NCBI RefSeq assembly: GCF_003340495.1
Contig: NZ_QASA01000001.1
Span: 4,836,001 to 4,900,000, forward strand
DNA from: Adhaeribacter pallidiroseus
Lineage (GTDB): Bacteria > Bacteroidota > Bacteroidia > Cytophagales > Hymenobacteraceae
Direction of reading: 5' to 3'
Length of the DNA stretch: 64,000 bases
The position numbers and the translations under genes were made by a program. Below, one piece after another: positions 42,586 through 51,900 of this stretch. The notes beneath the pieces were generated by a model. That model did not search any database and was not told the origin of the DNA. It worked only from the letters and a program-made list of their open reading frames with translations. Position 1 is the stretch's first letter, and the number at the start of each line of letters is the position of its first letter.

Positions 42586-45500
42586 ATGCAAAAACAACCG
42601 GTTCATTTATTTTCAAAATTAAATTACCTGATTTTACTAGCCGGCTTAAGTATTTTAATCCTGGGCTTTAGCATAATGTGCCTGGATGATCAGCCTTATG
42701 GTTTTGGATGGCTGGGCTTAACCGTTGGTCCGGGATTAGTGATGGTTGGGTTACTAGTGCCTTTTGGTTCTATTCTGACGGGCTTTGCCGGTAAAAATTT
42801 AAAAAAAGTGCCCGATGCTTACCGCCGCTTTAACCGGTATACGGGTTGGCTGGTATTTACGGTAGCTTTAGGGGTTTACCTGCTAACGCTGGAACCCACG
42901 GCGAGTTTCTGGGATTGCGGCGAATTTATTGCAGCGGCTTACAAATTGCAGGTGCCGCATGCCCCGGGCGCGCCTTTGTTTTTATTATTGGGCCGGTTGT
43001 TTTCTTTACTGGCTTTGGGTAACGGTACTCAGGTTGCGTTCTGGATAAATAGTATTTCGGCGCTAGCCAGTGCTTTTACCGTACTTTTCTTGTTCTGGAC
43101 AATTACGATCCTGGCCCGGCGCCTGGTAGTAGAACCCGGAATTACCCCCACAAAGCAGCAAATAGGATTAATTATGGGCAGTGGTTTGGTGGGGGCGTTA
43201 AGCTTTGCTTTTTCCGATTCGTTTTGGTTTTCGGCAGTAGAGGCCGAAGTTTATGCCTTATCGTCGTTTTTTACAGCGTTTGTGGTTTGGGCGATGCTGC
43301 AGTGGGAAGGTAGCCCTACGCCGGCTACCGGTTACCGGTGGCTGTTACTCATTGCCTACATGATGGGCCTTTCCATTGGGGTACACTTGCTTAACTTACT
43401 GGCTATTCCGGCTATGGCTTTTATTTATTACTATCGCCATTATTCATTCCGCTGGCGGGGCGCTTTGTTTACTTTTATTCTGAGTTTACTGCTTATTGGC
43501 GTAATGATGGTGGGCATTATTACGGGTCTGCCCAGTTTAGCCGGCGCTCTTGAATTATTTTTAGTAAATGTTATGGGTTTGCCTTTCCGGAGTGGCTTGC
43601 TGCTTTTTGCGGTATTGTTTGTGGGTTTACTGGCGTACGGTTTACGACAAGCACACCAGAAGCAAAAAACAACCCTGCAACTTTATTTACTTAGCTTTAT
43701 TTTTATTTTGATAGGTTATGCAGCTTACCTGATAATTCCGATACGGTCTAATTACAACCCCTTGCTCGACGAAAATAACCCGGAAGATGTACTTAGCTTT
43801 ATTTCTTACCTGAAACGGGAGCAATACGAGCAGCGCCCTTTACTCTACGGCCCACAATATGCGACGGAACTGATCGACCAGGAACAAGGCCAACCCGAGT
43901 ACGTGCCCGGCAAAGAAAAATACGAAGTAGCCGATTACAAAATAGTACCCGTCTACGATCCTAAAGGTCTGCGCCTTTTGCCGCGACTGTATAGCAACGA
44001 TCCCAATCACTTAACCGAATACCAGAAATGGGTAACCATCGACCCTAATAAATTACCTAGCTTCGGGCAGAATTTGCTTTACCTGCTGCGTTATCAGTTA
44101 GGCCACATGTACGGACGGTATTTTCTCTGGAATTTTGTGGGCCGCGACAGCGATGTGCAGCACGCTGGGGTAAACTGGCCTTGGAAAAGTAATCAGGCTT
44201 TACCCCACACCATAGCTACCAACAAAGCCCGTAATGCTTACTTTGCCTTACCCTTGCTACTAGGTTTAGCGGGCTTGTTTTACCAATACCGCGTCCGGCG
44301 AAAAGATGCCGCTGTAGTTGGTTTGTTGTTTGTATTTACCGGAGTAGCCATTGCTTTTTACCTGAATCAACCGCCAGTAGAACCCCGCGAGCGGGATTAT
44401 GCTTTTGTGGGTTCGTTTTATGCCTTCGCGATTTGGCTGGGTTTGGGAATACCTGCCCTAACCTCAGCCTTACAAAAGATTTTTAAAAATTTGTGGTTAC
44501 CAGTTGTATCGGCAACCAGCCTGGGCTTACTGGTAACCTTGCTGATGCTGCAACAAAACTGGAACGACCATGACCGGTCGAACCGTTACTTTGCGGTGGA
44601 TATGGCCCATAATATTCTGGCGGCATGTGCCCCTAATGCCATATTGTTTACCAACGGCGATAACGATACCTTCCCGTTGTGGTACGCCCAGGAAGTAGAA
44701 GGCTTCCGGACGGATGTGCGCGTGATTGTATCTACTTATTTAAACACCGATTGGTACATTGATCAGATGAAGCGACCAGCTTACCGGTCGGCACCCTTGC
44801 CTATCTCGTTGCCGCAAGAGCAATACCGGTTTAGCACGAATAGCTATTTACCCTACGTTGCGCAGCCGCAGGTAGCCGCGGGCATAGACGTTACGCAATT
44901 TATTGCCTTGGTAAAGCAAAACCACCCGGCGCTTCAGGTGCAAGCGCAGGATGGCCGCATGTTTTTATCTTTCCCCACTAAAAAATTCTTTTTACCCGTA
45001 AACAAAGCCGCGGTTTTAAGCAGCAATAGCGTACCGGCCAGTCGGCAAAACTTAATCGTAGACCAGATGAACTGGGAAATTTCGCCGAAAGGCTTGGAGA
45101 AAAAGCAGCTTATTTTGTTTGATATTCTGGCTACTAATAACTGGCAACGACCAGTTTACTTTTCCTCCACGCTCAATCAAAACGATTTTATGTATCTTAA
45201 ACCATACCTGCAAAACGAAGGCATGGTATACCGGTTATTGCCCGTAAAAGAACCCACGGTTGGTCCGGAGCCCTACGTAGCGAAGGAAATTATGTACCAC
45301 AACCTGATGCAGCAATTCCGCTGGCGCAACTTACAGGACGCCTCTATTTATTACGACGAAACCTACCTCAACACGCTTGTTTCTAATTACCGGCAACAGT
45401 TTTATGAATTAGCCGAAGCTTACTTCCAAAGCGGCCATCCGGAGAAAGCACGGGTCATCATAAACCATTGTTTAACGGTATTGCCGGATCAATCATTGCC

Positions 45501-45768
45501 GTTCGATTTTCAAACGGTTCCCTTGGCGGAATTATTGGCCAAAACCGGGGATCAGAAAAAGAGCGAAGCAATCCGGGATAAGATGACGAAACGGACAACG
45601 CAGGCTTTGCGCTACTACCTGAATGGGAACAATGCGTTATTTACCCGCGAAATTCAATTGAATTTAATTACGTTGCAGCAACTAACTGTAACCGCTCAAA
45701 ATTTAAACCAACCGCAGCAAGCCGCCAAACTAGAGCAGGTATTTTTAAATTATTACAACCGGTTGTAA
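42586..45768 (+). CDS. DUF2723 / GT117 family membrane glycosyltransferase-like protein
   Basis: A 1060-residue polytopic membrane protein. The ATG at 42586 (MQKQPVHLFSKLNYLILL) is chosen over an in-frame TTG at 42565. The N-terminal half has about a dozen TM segments and the DUF2723 signature GVYLLTLEPTASFWDCGEFI, then AAAYKLQVPHAPGAPLFLLL; the Asp/Cys/Glu cluster resembles the catalytic loop of protein O-mannosyltransferases. PVEPRERDYAFVGSFYAFAIW and DNDTFPLWYAQEVEGFRTDV are also family motifs. The C-terminal about 350 residues are soluble, with TPR-like helices. The family is linked to O-glycosylation of periplasmic proteins in this phylum. TATGTTTG at 42560-42567 may be its -7 box. Confidence 0.88.
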   Translation: MQKQPVHLFSKLNYLILLAGLSILILGFSIMCLDDQPYGFGWLGLTVGPGLVMVGLLVPFGSILTGFAGKNLKKVPDAYRRFNRYTGWLVFTVALGVYLLTLEPTASFWDCGEFIAAAYKLQVPHAPGAPLFLLLGRLFSLLALGNGTQVAFWINSISALASAFTVLFLFWTITILARRLVVEPGITPTKQQIGLIMGSGLVGALSFAFSDSFWFSAVEAEVYALSSFFTAFVVWAMLQWEGSPTPATGYRWLLLIAYMMGLSIGVHLLNLLAIPAMAFIYYYRHYSFRWRGALFTFILSLLLIGVMMVGIITGLPSLAGALELFLVNVMGLPFRSGLLLFAVLFVGLLAYGLRQAHQKQKTTLQLYLLSFIFILIGYAAYLIIPIRSNYNPLLDENNPEDVLSFISYLKREQYEQRPLLYGPQYATELIDQEQGQPEYVPGKEKYEVADYKIVPVYDPKGLRLLPRLYSNDPNHLTEYQKWVTIDPNKLPSFGQNLLYLLRYQLGHMYGRYFLWNFVGRDSDVQHAGVNWPWKSNQALPHTIATNKARNAYFALPLLLGLAGLFYQYRVRRKDAAVVGLLFVFTGVAIAFYLNQPPVEPRERDYAFVGSFYAFAIWLGLGIPALTSALQKIFKNLWLPVVSATSLGLLVTLLMLQQNWNDHDRSNRYFAVDMAHNILAACAPNAILFTNGDNDTFPLWYAQEVEGFRTDVRVIVSTYLNTDWYIDQMKRPAYRSAPLPISLPQEQYRFSTNSYLPYVAQPQVAAGIDVTQFIALVKQNHPALQVQAQDGRMFLSFPTKKFFLPVNKAAVLSSNSVPASRQNLIVDQMNWEISPKGLEKKQLILFDILATNNWQRPVYFSSTLNQNDFMYLKPYLQNEGMVYRLLPVKEPTVGPEPYVAKEIMYHNLMQQFRWRNLQDASIYYDETYLNTLVSNYRQQFYELAEAYFQSGHPEKARVIINHCLTVLPDQSLPFDFQTVPLAELLAKTGDQKKSEAIRDKMTKRTTQALRYYLNGNNALFTREIQLNLITLQQLTVTAQNLNQPQQAAKLEQVFLNYYNRL

Positions 45769-45843
45769 AGTAAACAGCTAAGTAACAGGACAAAATTAAG
45801 TTGATAAAACCTGAATTTAAGTAATTGATTATTAATTCATTAA

Positions 45844-45878
45844 CGATCTAACAACGAACAACTAAAAACGACCAACTA
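45844..45878. repeat. heptamer tandem array between convergent genes
   Basis: Units ACAACGA (45851-45857), ACAACTA (45858-45864), AAAACGA (45865-45871) and CCAACTA (45872-45878), preceded by CGATCTA, in exact 7-base register. On the minus strand these read TAGTTGT/TCGTTGT, the same family as 10909-10936. Confidence 0.7.
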
Positions 45879-45902
45879 CTTACTTTGTTTGGGATGAAGT
45901 TG

Positions 45903-47891
45903 CTACCTGCTTAAAATTTTAACTACCGTGCGGCGGTTAATTTGGTGCTCTAGTTCCGAACAAGTCACTCCATCTTTGCAGTCGTTTAATAACTGCGATT
46001 CGCCGTATCCTTTGGCTATTAAGCGGTCCCGGGACACTCCCTTGGAGATCATGTACTCCACAGCGGCTTCCGCCCGTGACTGGGATAATCGTTGGTTATA
46101 AGTCACTGTTTGGCGACTATCGGTATGCGAACCTAATTCAATCCGAATGGTGGGGTTATCTTGTAAAATCCGGACCAGTTTATCTAATTCCGGCATAGCC
46201 TCCGGGCGGATATTAGCCTTATCAAAATCGTAATAAATATTTTCGAGAACAATGGTGTTATTAAGCGTATTCCGGTTTAAAGTAATGTTAAACGTAATTA
46301 AGTTTACCTCTGCTCCGCAGTCCGGAGTGAGCTCCGCCGAATTAAACAAGTAACCTTCTTTACTGGTTCTAATGGTGTAAGCCGCTCCGGATTTAACCGG
46401 AAACGAAAAATTACCCTGCGCATCGGAGTAAGTACGTAAAGCCGTAGTATCGCCGGCGACATAAGCCCGAATTAACACTTGTGAAACCGGGCTTTCGGTA
46501 TAAGTTCCCCGGGGGCCGATGATCCGTTCAATTACTTTACCAGCCAAGGTGCACGGGGTTTGAATAAGGTTAAACGCGTAAACATCGTCGGTACCGTCAG
46601 CATTGTTCCGGTTAGAAGATAAAAATCCTCCGTTTTGGGTTTCATCGAAAGTTATTCCAAAATCATCGGCAGGAGAATTCAGCGGAAATTTTAAATTTTT
46701 TAAATTTTTCCAATTTTCCCGGGCTCCCTCGGCTTCAAATATATCCAGGCCGCCCATACCGGGGTGCCTTTCGGAAGAAAAGTATAATTTACCCGCGGCG
46801 CTTACTGTTGGAAAAGATTCTTTACCACTGGTATTAATTAATTTACCGGCATTTACCGGCTTGCTCCAGTTTCCGTTAGCTTCCCGGGTGCAATAATAAA
46901 TATCGGTTTGGCCCAAGCCGCCCGGCATATCCGAAACCAGATAAAGAGTTTGCTCATCCGGGGAAAGCGCCGGGTGCCCCACCGAGTACACTTCCGGGTT
47001 ATTGTACGGAAAAGGTTCTGGTTCGCCCCAGGTTTGGTCTTTTTTGCGGGAGACAAAAATTTCGAGCCGGTTTATATACGCCTCTTCGTTAGCGTTGAAC
47101 TTTACCCAGCTAAACGGATCGGTATTGGTTTTGATAGCTGCCCCTTTTTGCTGATTAATGCGGGTAAAATATATGGTCTGTCCATCGGCGGAAAAAGTAG
47201 CGGAACCATTGTGGTATTTATTATTGATATTTTTATCAAAGGCCTGGGGCGCTCCGTATTGTCCGTTGGCTTGTTTGGTAGCCGAGTATAATTTCGGAAA
47301 AGGTTTACCCGTCCAGCCAGACGTATTTTTCTTTTTGGTATTGCCAATGGGCCGGTCGGAAGTAAAAACTAAATTATTTTGAAAAACAACCGGGCTAAAA
47401 TCCGAATTGCTGGAATTAATACCTCTAGGCTTTTGCAGTTCGTAAGGCTGTGGTTGAATTAACCATTGTTGCGCGCTGTCGCAGGCGGCCGCTAATTGAT
47501 TCGCCACCACGGCTTGTTCCGGCACCCGCTGCCCATACTGAAGATAATGTTGCTTAGCTTGTTCGTAATGGCTATTTTTACGCGCAGCATCGGCAGCGTG
47601 TTTTAAGGCTTCCGGCGCTGCCTCCGGAAACTGAAGCACCCGGTTATACCAAGTCTCTGTTTCTTTAGCTTTGTTTAGCTGGCGGTAACATTCGGCAATT
47701 TGCTGGGTAAGGTATAAGGTAGGCTTTTGCCCTTTTGTTAATTGCTGATACGCAGGTAAAGCTAGGGCGTATTGGAACCGCTTAAACAAAGCATCGGCTT
47801 CTTTCAAAGTTATTTTTTGCGCCATTACCGGTTTGCTGGCCCAAACCAGCAAGATAAAAGCAAATACAAAAAACCTGAACTCTAACCTCAT
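45903..47891 (-). CDS. PorE-like OmpA-family protein with TPR and beta-propeller
   Basis: A 662-residue periplasmic protein with signal peptide ending VMAQ. Domains in order: TPR-like helices (about 25-150), a PD40/WD40-type beta-propeller (about 155-445, with FSPVVFQNNLVFTSDRPIG and GHPALSPDEQTLYLVSDMPG), a Cna-B/carboxypeptidase-regulatory domain (about 450-540), and a peptidoglycan-binding OmpA domain (about 550-662, IRIELGSHTDSRQTVTYNQR, RLIAKGYGES, NRRTVVKI). This is the layout of PorE, which anchors the T9SS to peptidoglycan, and of PorE-like paralogues paired with PorP/SprF. It starts 32 bases after the PorP/SprF stop and ends the three-gene adhesin operon. Confidence 0.9.
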   Translation of the reverse strand: MRLEFRFFVFAFILLVWASKPVMAQKITLKEADALFKRFQYALALPAYQQLTKGQKPTLYLTQQIAECYRQLNKAKETETWYNRVLQFPEAAPEALKHAADAARKNSHYEQAKQHYLQYGQRVPEQAVVANQLAAACDSAQQWLIQPQPYELQKPRGINSSNSDFSPVVFQNNLVFTSDRPIGNTKKKNTSGWTGKPFPKLYSATKQANGQYGAPQAFDKNINNKYHNGSATFSADGQTIYFTRINQQKGAAIKTNTDPFSWVKFNANEEAYINRLEIFVSRKKDQTWGEPEPFPYNNPEVYSVGHPALSPDEQTLYLVSDMPGGLGQTDIYYCTREANGNWSKPVNAGKLINTSGKESFPTVSAAGKLYFSSERHPGMGGLDIFEAEGARENWKNLKNLKFPLNSPADDFGITFDETQNGGFLSSNRNNADGTDDVYAFNLIQTPCTLAGKVIERIIGPRGTYTESPVSQVLIRAYVAGDTTALRTYSDAQGNFSFPVKSGAAYTIRTSKEGYLFNSAELTPDCGAEVNLITFNITLNRNTLNNTIVLENIYYDFDKANIRPEAMPELDKLVRILQDNPTIRIELGSHTDSRQTVTYNQRLSQSRAEAAVEYMISKGVSRDRLIAKGYGESQLLNDCKDGVTCSELEHQINRRTVVKILSR

Positions 47892-47923
47892 GAAACATAG
47901 CAGGTACCAATACTGGACCCCAA

Positions 47924-48865
47924 TTAAAAATAACGGATACTTAAGGTGCGGCTTTCTTCTTTCCGGAAGAAGTAAAAGCCTAAAGATAGTTCATGCCCGG
48001 CATATTCGCGCAAGCTGGTTAAGGTAAAATCGTGGGCATAGCCCACCTTTACTTTCTCACTCAGGTAAATCTCGGTCGCCAGTGCCCAAGCGTTTGATAC
48101 ATTCAGCTCTTGCCCATTACCTTTAAACGATTTCGTACCGGTCCGATAAGAGCCCCCTAACCAGATGCGGTCGCCAATTAACATAAAAGCGTTTAAATCA
48201 ATATTAGTTGGGCTTTTAAAATCTTCTTTAATTAAAAAACTGGGTTTAAAAGTTAACCAGTCGTTTAACGGAATAATGTAGCCGGAAGTCAGATAAAAAT
48301 GCCGGGCTGGGGTAGCCACAAACTTATTTTTAAATTTTATAAGGTTAGATGCTGATAGTCCCACGTAAAGACGTTGATTATTAAAAAACAAACCGGCTTT
48401 GGTATCAGGTAATGAAGTACTTATTTTGGTAGTTGGGATGGTAGGATCAAAGTTCGGGTTGTTAGTTTGCAACAAAGTACCATCGGTATAATACTGCGAA
48501 ATCCCGGCTGCGATGCCTAAAGCAATCCGGGCATTTTCGGCTACTTTTACCCGGAAAGCAGTATTGGTTAGCACGCTTTTTTGCCCTTGCGCGCCAATTT
48601 GGTCGTTAATGAGCAGCAATCCTAATCCTACTTTTTGTTTGGCTATGGCCCCATCTACACTAATGGTTTGCGTAGTGGGCGCACCTTCTAAACCTACCCA
48701 TTGCGTGCGGTAAATACCGTTTACATTAACAATACCCTTACTGCCCGCATAAGCCGGGTTAATGCCTAACCCATTAAATATATATTGCGTGTACTGCGCA
48801 TTCTGCTGAGCCCAACTGTTTAAGCTCAGCAATCCCCCTATTACCAACAGTAAAAATTTTTGCAT
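47924..48865 (-). CDS. PorP/SprF family type IX secretion outer-membrane protein
   Basis: A 313-residue outer-membrane beta-barrel with signal peptide ending SWAQ. The N-terminal QNAQYTQYIFNGLGINPAYA followed by GSKG is the PorP/SprF hallmark; GLGLLINDQIGAQGQKSVLTN and the C-terminal ELSLGFYFFRKEESRTLSIR also fit, and the end RYF suits the BAM signal. Members pair with large T9SS substrates carrying CHU_C tails and help deliver or hold them on the surface (SprF with the adhesin SprB). Here the partner is the 1708-residue protein encoded 129 bases upstream. Confidence 0.93.
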   Translation of the reverse strand: MQKFLLLVIGGLLSLNSWAQQNAQYTQYIFNGLGINPAYAGSKGIVNVNGIYRTQWVGLEGAPTTQTISVDGAIAKQKVGLGLLLINDQIGAQGQKSVLTNTAFRVKVAENARIALGIAAGISQYYTDGTLLQTNNPNFDPTIPTTKISTSLPDTKAGLFFNNQRLYVGLSASNLIKFKNKFVATPARHFYLTSGYIIPLNDWLTFKPSFLIKEDFKSPTNIDLNAFMLIGDRIWLGGSYRTGTKSFKGNGQELNVSNAWALATEIYLSEKVKVGYAHDFTLTSLREYAGHELSLGFYFFRKEESRTLSIRYF

Positions 48866-48994
48866 ATTCTACGGATGATGTTTTAACAGCTTTATGGCTA
48901 TTGGTTTATTTATTTTTAAAATTTTAATTAACAACCTTGTTGATCGGGGCTGGTTATACTGCTGTTGAATAGCAGAGCCAGACACCTACTTATT

Positions 48995-51900
48995 TTACCG
49001 CATAATCATCACATAGCCCTTCTGGGTTTTGTAAGTACCGTCGCAAACTTTTACCCGGAGCACGTAGTAATACGTTCCGTCCGTCAGGTTGCTACCGTTC
49101 CAGTTATTCTGGTAGGCTTTCGCTTTGTATACTTCACTGCCCCAACGATTAATTAAAACCACCTCATTATCGGGGTAATTCTGAATATTGGTAACTGTCC
49201 AGGTATCATTTACGCCGTCGCCGTTAGGAGAGAAAACGTTCGCTACTTGTAAGTTACTGAAGCCAACAGTAGGATCAACGGTTAACGAGGTAGCGGCACT
49301 GCTACAAGTACCTGTTTGCGTGGTTACCCGAATGATGCCTTCTTTACTGTTTTCCGGTGCAGTTACGCGTATCAAGGTTGATCCCTGGCCATCTACAATC
49401 TGCCAGCCTTCGGGTACCATCCAGTTATAACTGGTAGCCCCGGCTACTGCATCTACGGTGTACACCAAGCCAATGCAAGCCGTGCTTTCATCTTTAATTT
49501 GCAAAGGAGCCACGGGCGATGCGTTTATGGTTACTGCCAAAGTACCCGGATTACTGCTCACACAATTATTAAAAGCTACTACCGAGATTTCACCGGGTTC
49601 TGAGCCAGCGGTGACGGTAATCTTGTTGGTGTTCTCGCCGGCTGTAATTTTCCAGGTAGGGGGCAAGCTCCATTTGTAACCGGTGGCTCCTCCTACGGGA
49701 GCAATCGCATAAGTTAATTCGGTTTGATTGGAGCAAGTAACCGCCGGCCCCACCATAGAACTAATACTAATATCGGAAGCACTCCCCGGCGTTACTAACA
49801 CACTGGAAAAATCGCTTATCCCACAACCGCTAATAGCTTGCACCGAAACGGTAGCCGCCTGCGTACCGGCAGTTACCTGAATCTGGGTAGTACCCTGCCC
49901 GGCGGTAATAATCCAACCCGTAGCCGGACTTATTTCCCAACGATAAGTTGTAGCTCCCGGTACGGGATCAATCTTATAGGTAATATTACTTTGGTTACTG
50001 CAAATTAAAGAATTGCTGTCGCCGCCAATAGCACCCGGAGTAGCAATGGCCTGAACCGATGAAACTACGGCCAAGCTACCGGTAACACTCGCGGTACAAG
50101 CCGCGGTAGCCGTTACTTCTACCGTACCAGATGCTTCACCAGCTATTACCTGAATCGAAGTAGTACCTTGCCCTGATTCTATTACCCAATCCTGAGGTAC
50201 TTTCCAGGTATAATTAATGGCTCCTTTAACGGCGGCAATCTGGTATACTTGCTCGGTACTGCCGGCACATTGTTCCTGCGCGCCAATAACTTGAATGGGT
50301 TCTGCAGCTAAAGTAGATATGTTCACGGCAAGCGTACTCGCAGGACCAGGTCCGCAGCCACTAATGGCTTTTACCGAAATAGTACCATTTTGCTCACCTG
50401 CCCGCACTTTAATGGAGTTGGTGCCTTGACCCGATATAATCTGCCAGCCATTTGTTTCGGGAACTTCCCACAAATACCCGGAAGCTCCGCTCACTTCAGC
50501 AATAGTGTACGTTAAATTTATTTCATCAGCACAAGCTTGATTACTTCCGGTAATAGCACCTGCGGTTAAAGCAACTTCTTCGGTAACACTTACGGGCAAG
50601 CTACTGGGAGTAACCGCCACACCACAGCCATTTTTAGCCAATACCGAAATGATACCGACATTTTTAGCCGCCATTACTTTAATACTAGCCGTACCTTGCC
50701 CTGTCGTAATTTGCCAACCGGGTGGTACCGTCCAGATGTAGTCCGAAACATTATTATCCGGAGTGACCTGATACGTTAATTCTGACGCATTACCGCATAC
50801 CAAATTACTACCCGTAATAGCGCCTAAGATTGTTGGTTCGGTAGTACTGGTTTTAACAGTCAGCGTAGTAGCGTCACTTTCAAAACAAGCATTTTTAGCT
50901 CTTACTAAGATAGTGCCTTCGGTATCAGTAGCGGAAACGGTGATTTCGGAAGTTCCTGCGCCGGATGTAATAACCCAGCCGGAAGGTAAACTCCAAATGT
51001 AACTGGTAGCACCTGGTACTTCGGCGGCTTTATATTTATTACCCGTACTGCTACTACAGGCCACGGTTTCGCCGGTGATAGTTGCGGGAGCATTAGGTTT
51101 CGTGTTAACCGTAACTGCTAAGGGAGTACTGCTTTTACCAGGTCCGCAGTTGTTATAAGCTACCACGTAAACAGATCCGCCGGCAGTTCCGGCAGTAACC
51201 GTAATGCTGTTAGTAGTTTGTCCGGAAGTGATCGTCCAGCCTTGTGGCACTGTCCAGACGTATAAGGAAATGCCGGGTATTGCGGCTACGGAGTAAGTTA
51301 AATTTTGCTCGTTAACGCAAGCCGTTGGTTTACTAGCGACAATAGCGCCAGGAGTAGGTGGCTTGGTTGTAGAAGGTGTTATTTTCTTCTGACTAGCTTC
51401 TCCACTTTCGCCGCAAATGTTTTTTGTTTTTACAGTGATAAAACCCTCCGTTGCTCCCGCTTTTACTACAATTTGCGTAGTTCCTTGGCCCGAGATAATT
51501 GCCCAGCCTTCGCCGCTTGGTATGGACCAAGTATAAGAACTAGCTCCCGGTACAGCCTTAATAGAATACCGCAGGTTGGTATTACCGGCACAGATACTGG
51601 CGTTTCCGGTAATGGCACCAGGAGTTGGCGGCGGCGACTTAACCGGAGTAACAGTTACTGTTTGCGCAGCGCTGGCCCCACACGCATTTACTGCCGCTAC
51701 GGATATAATTGCTGGTTCGCTGCCAGCAGTTACGGTAATGGTTTTTTGGTCGGGGCTGGTAGCTGTAATTTGCCAACCCGCTACTGGTTTACCATCTGCA
51801 CCCGTTATTTGCCAGGTATAACCACGGGCTCCGCTTACTCCGGCTACGGAGTATATTAACCCGCTAGTTCCTGCGCAAAGAGCAGTTGTACTAGCCAGAA

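Noticed and set aside
51305-51859. 184-codon open frame on the plus strand, rich in Arg, Cys, Ser and Tyr
   Set aside because: Antisense to the Ig/PKD-like repeats of the adhesin; the repeated codon pattern on the other strand explains the lack of stops.
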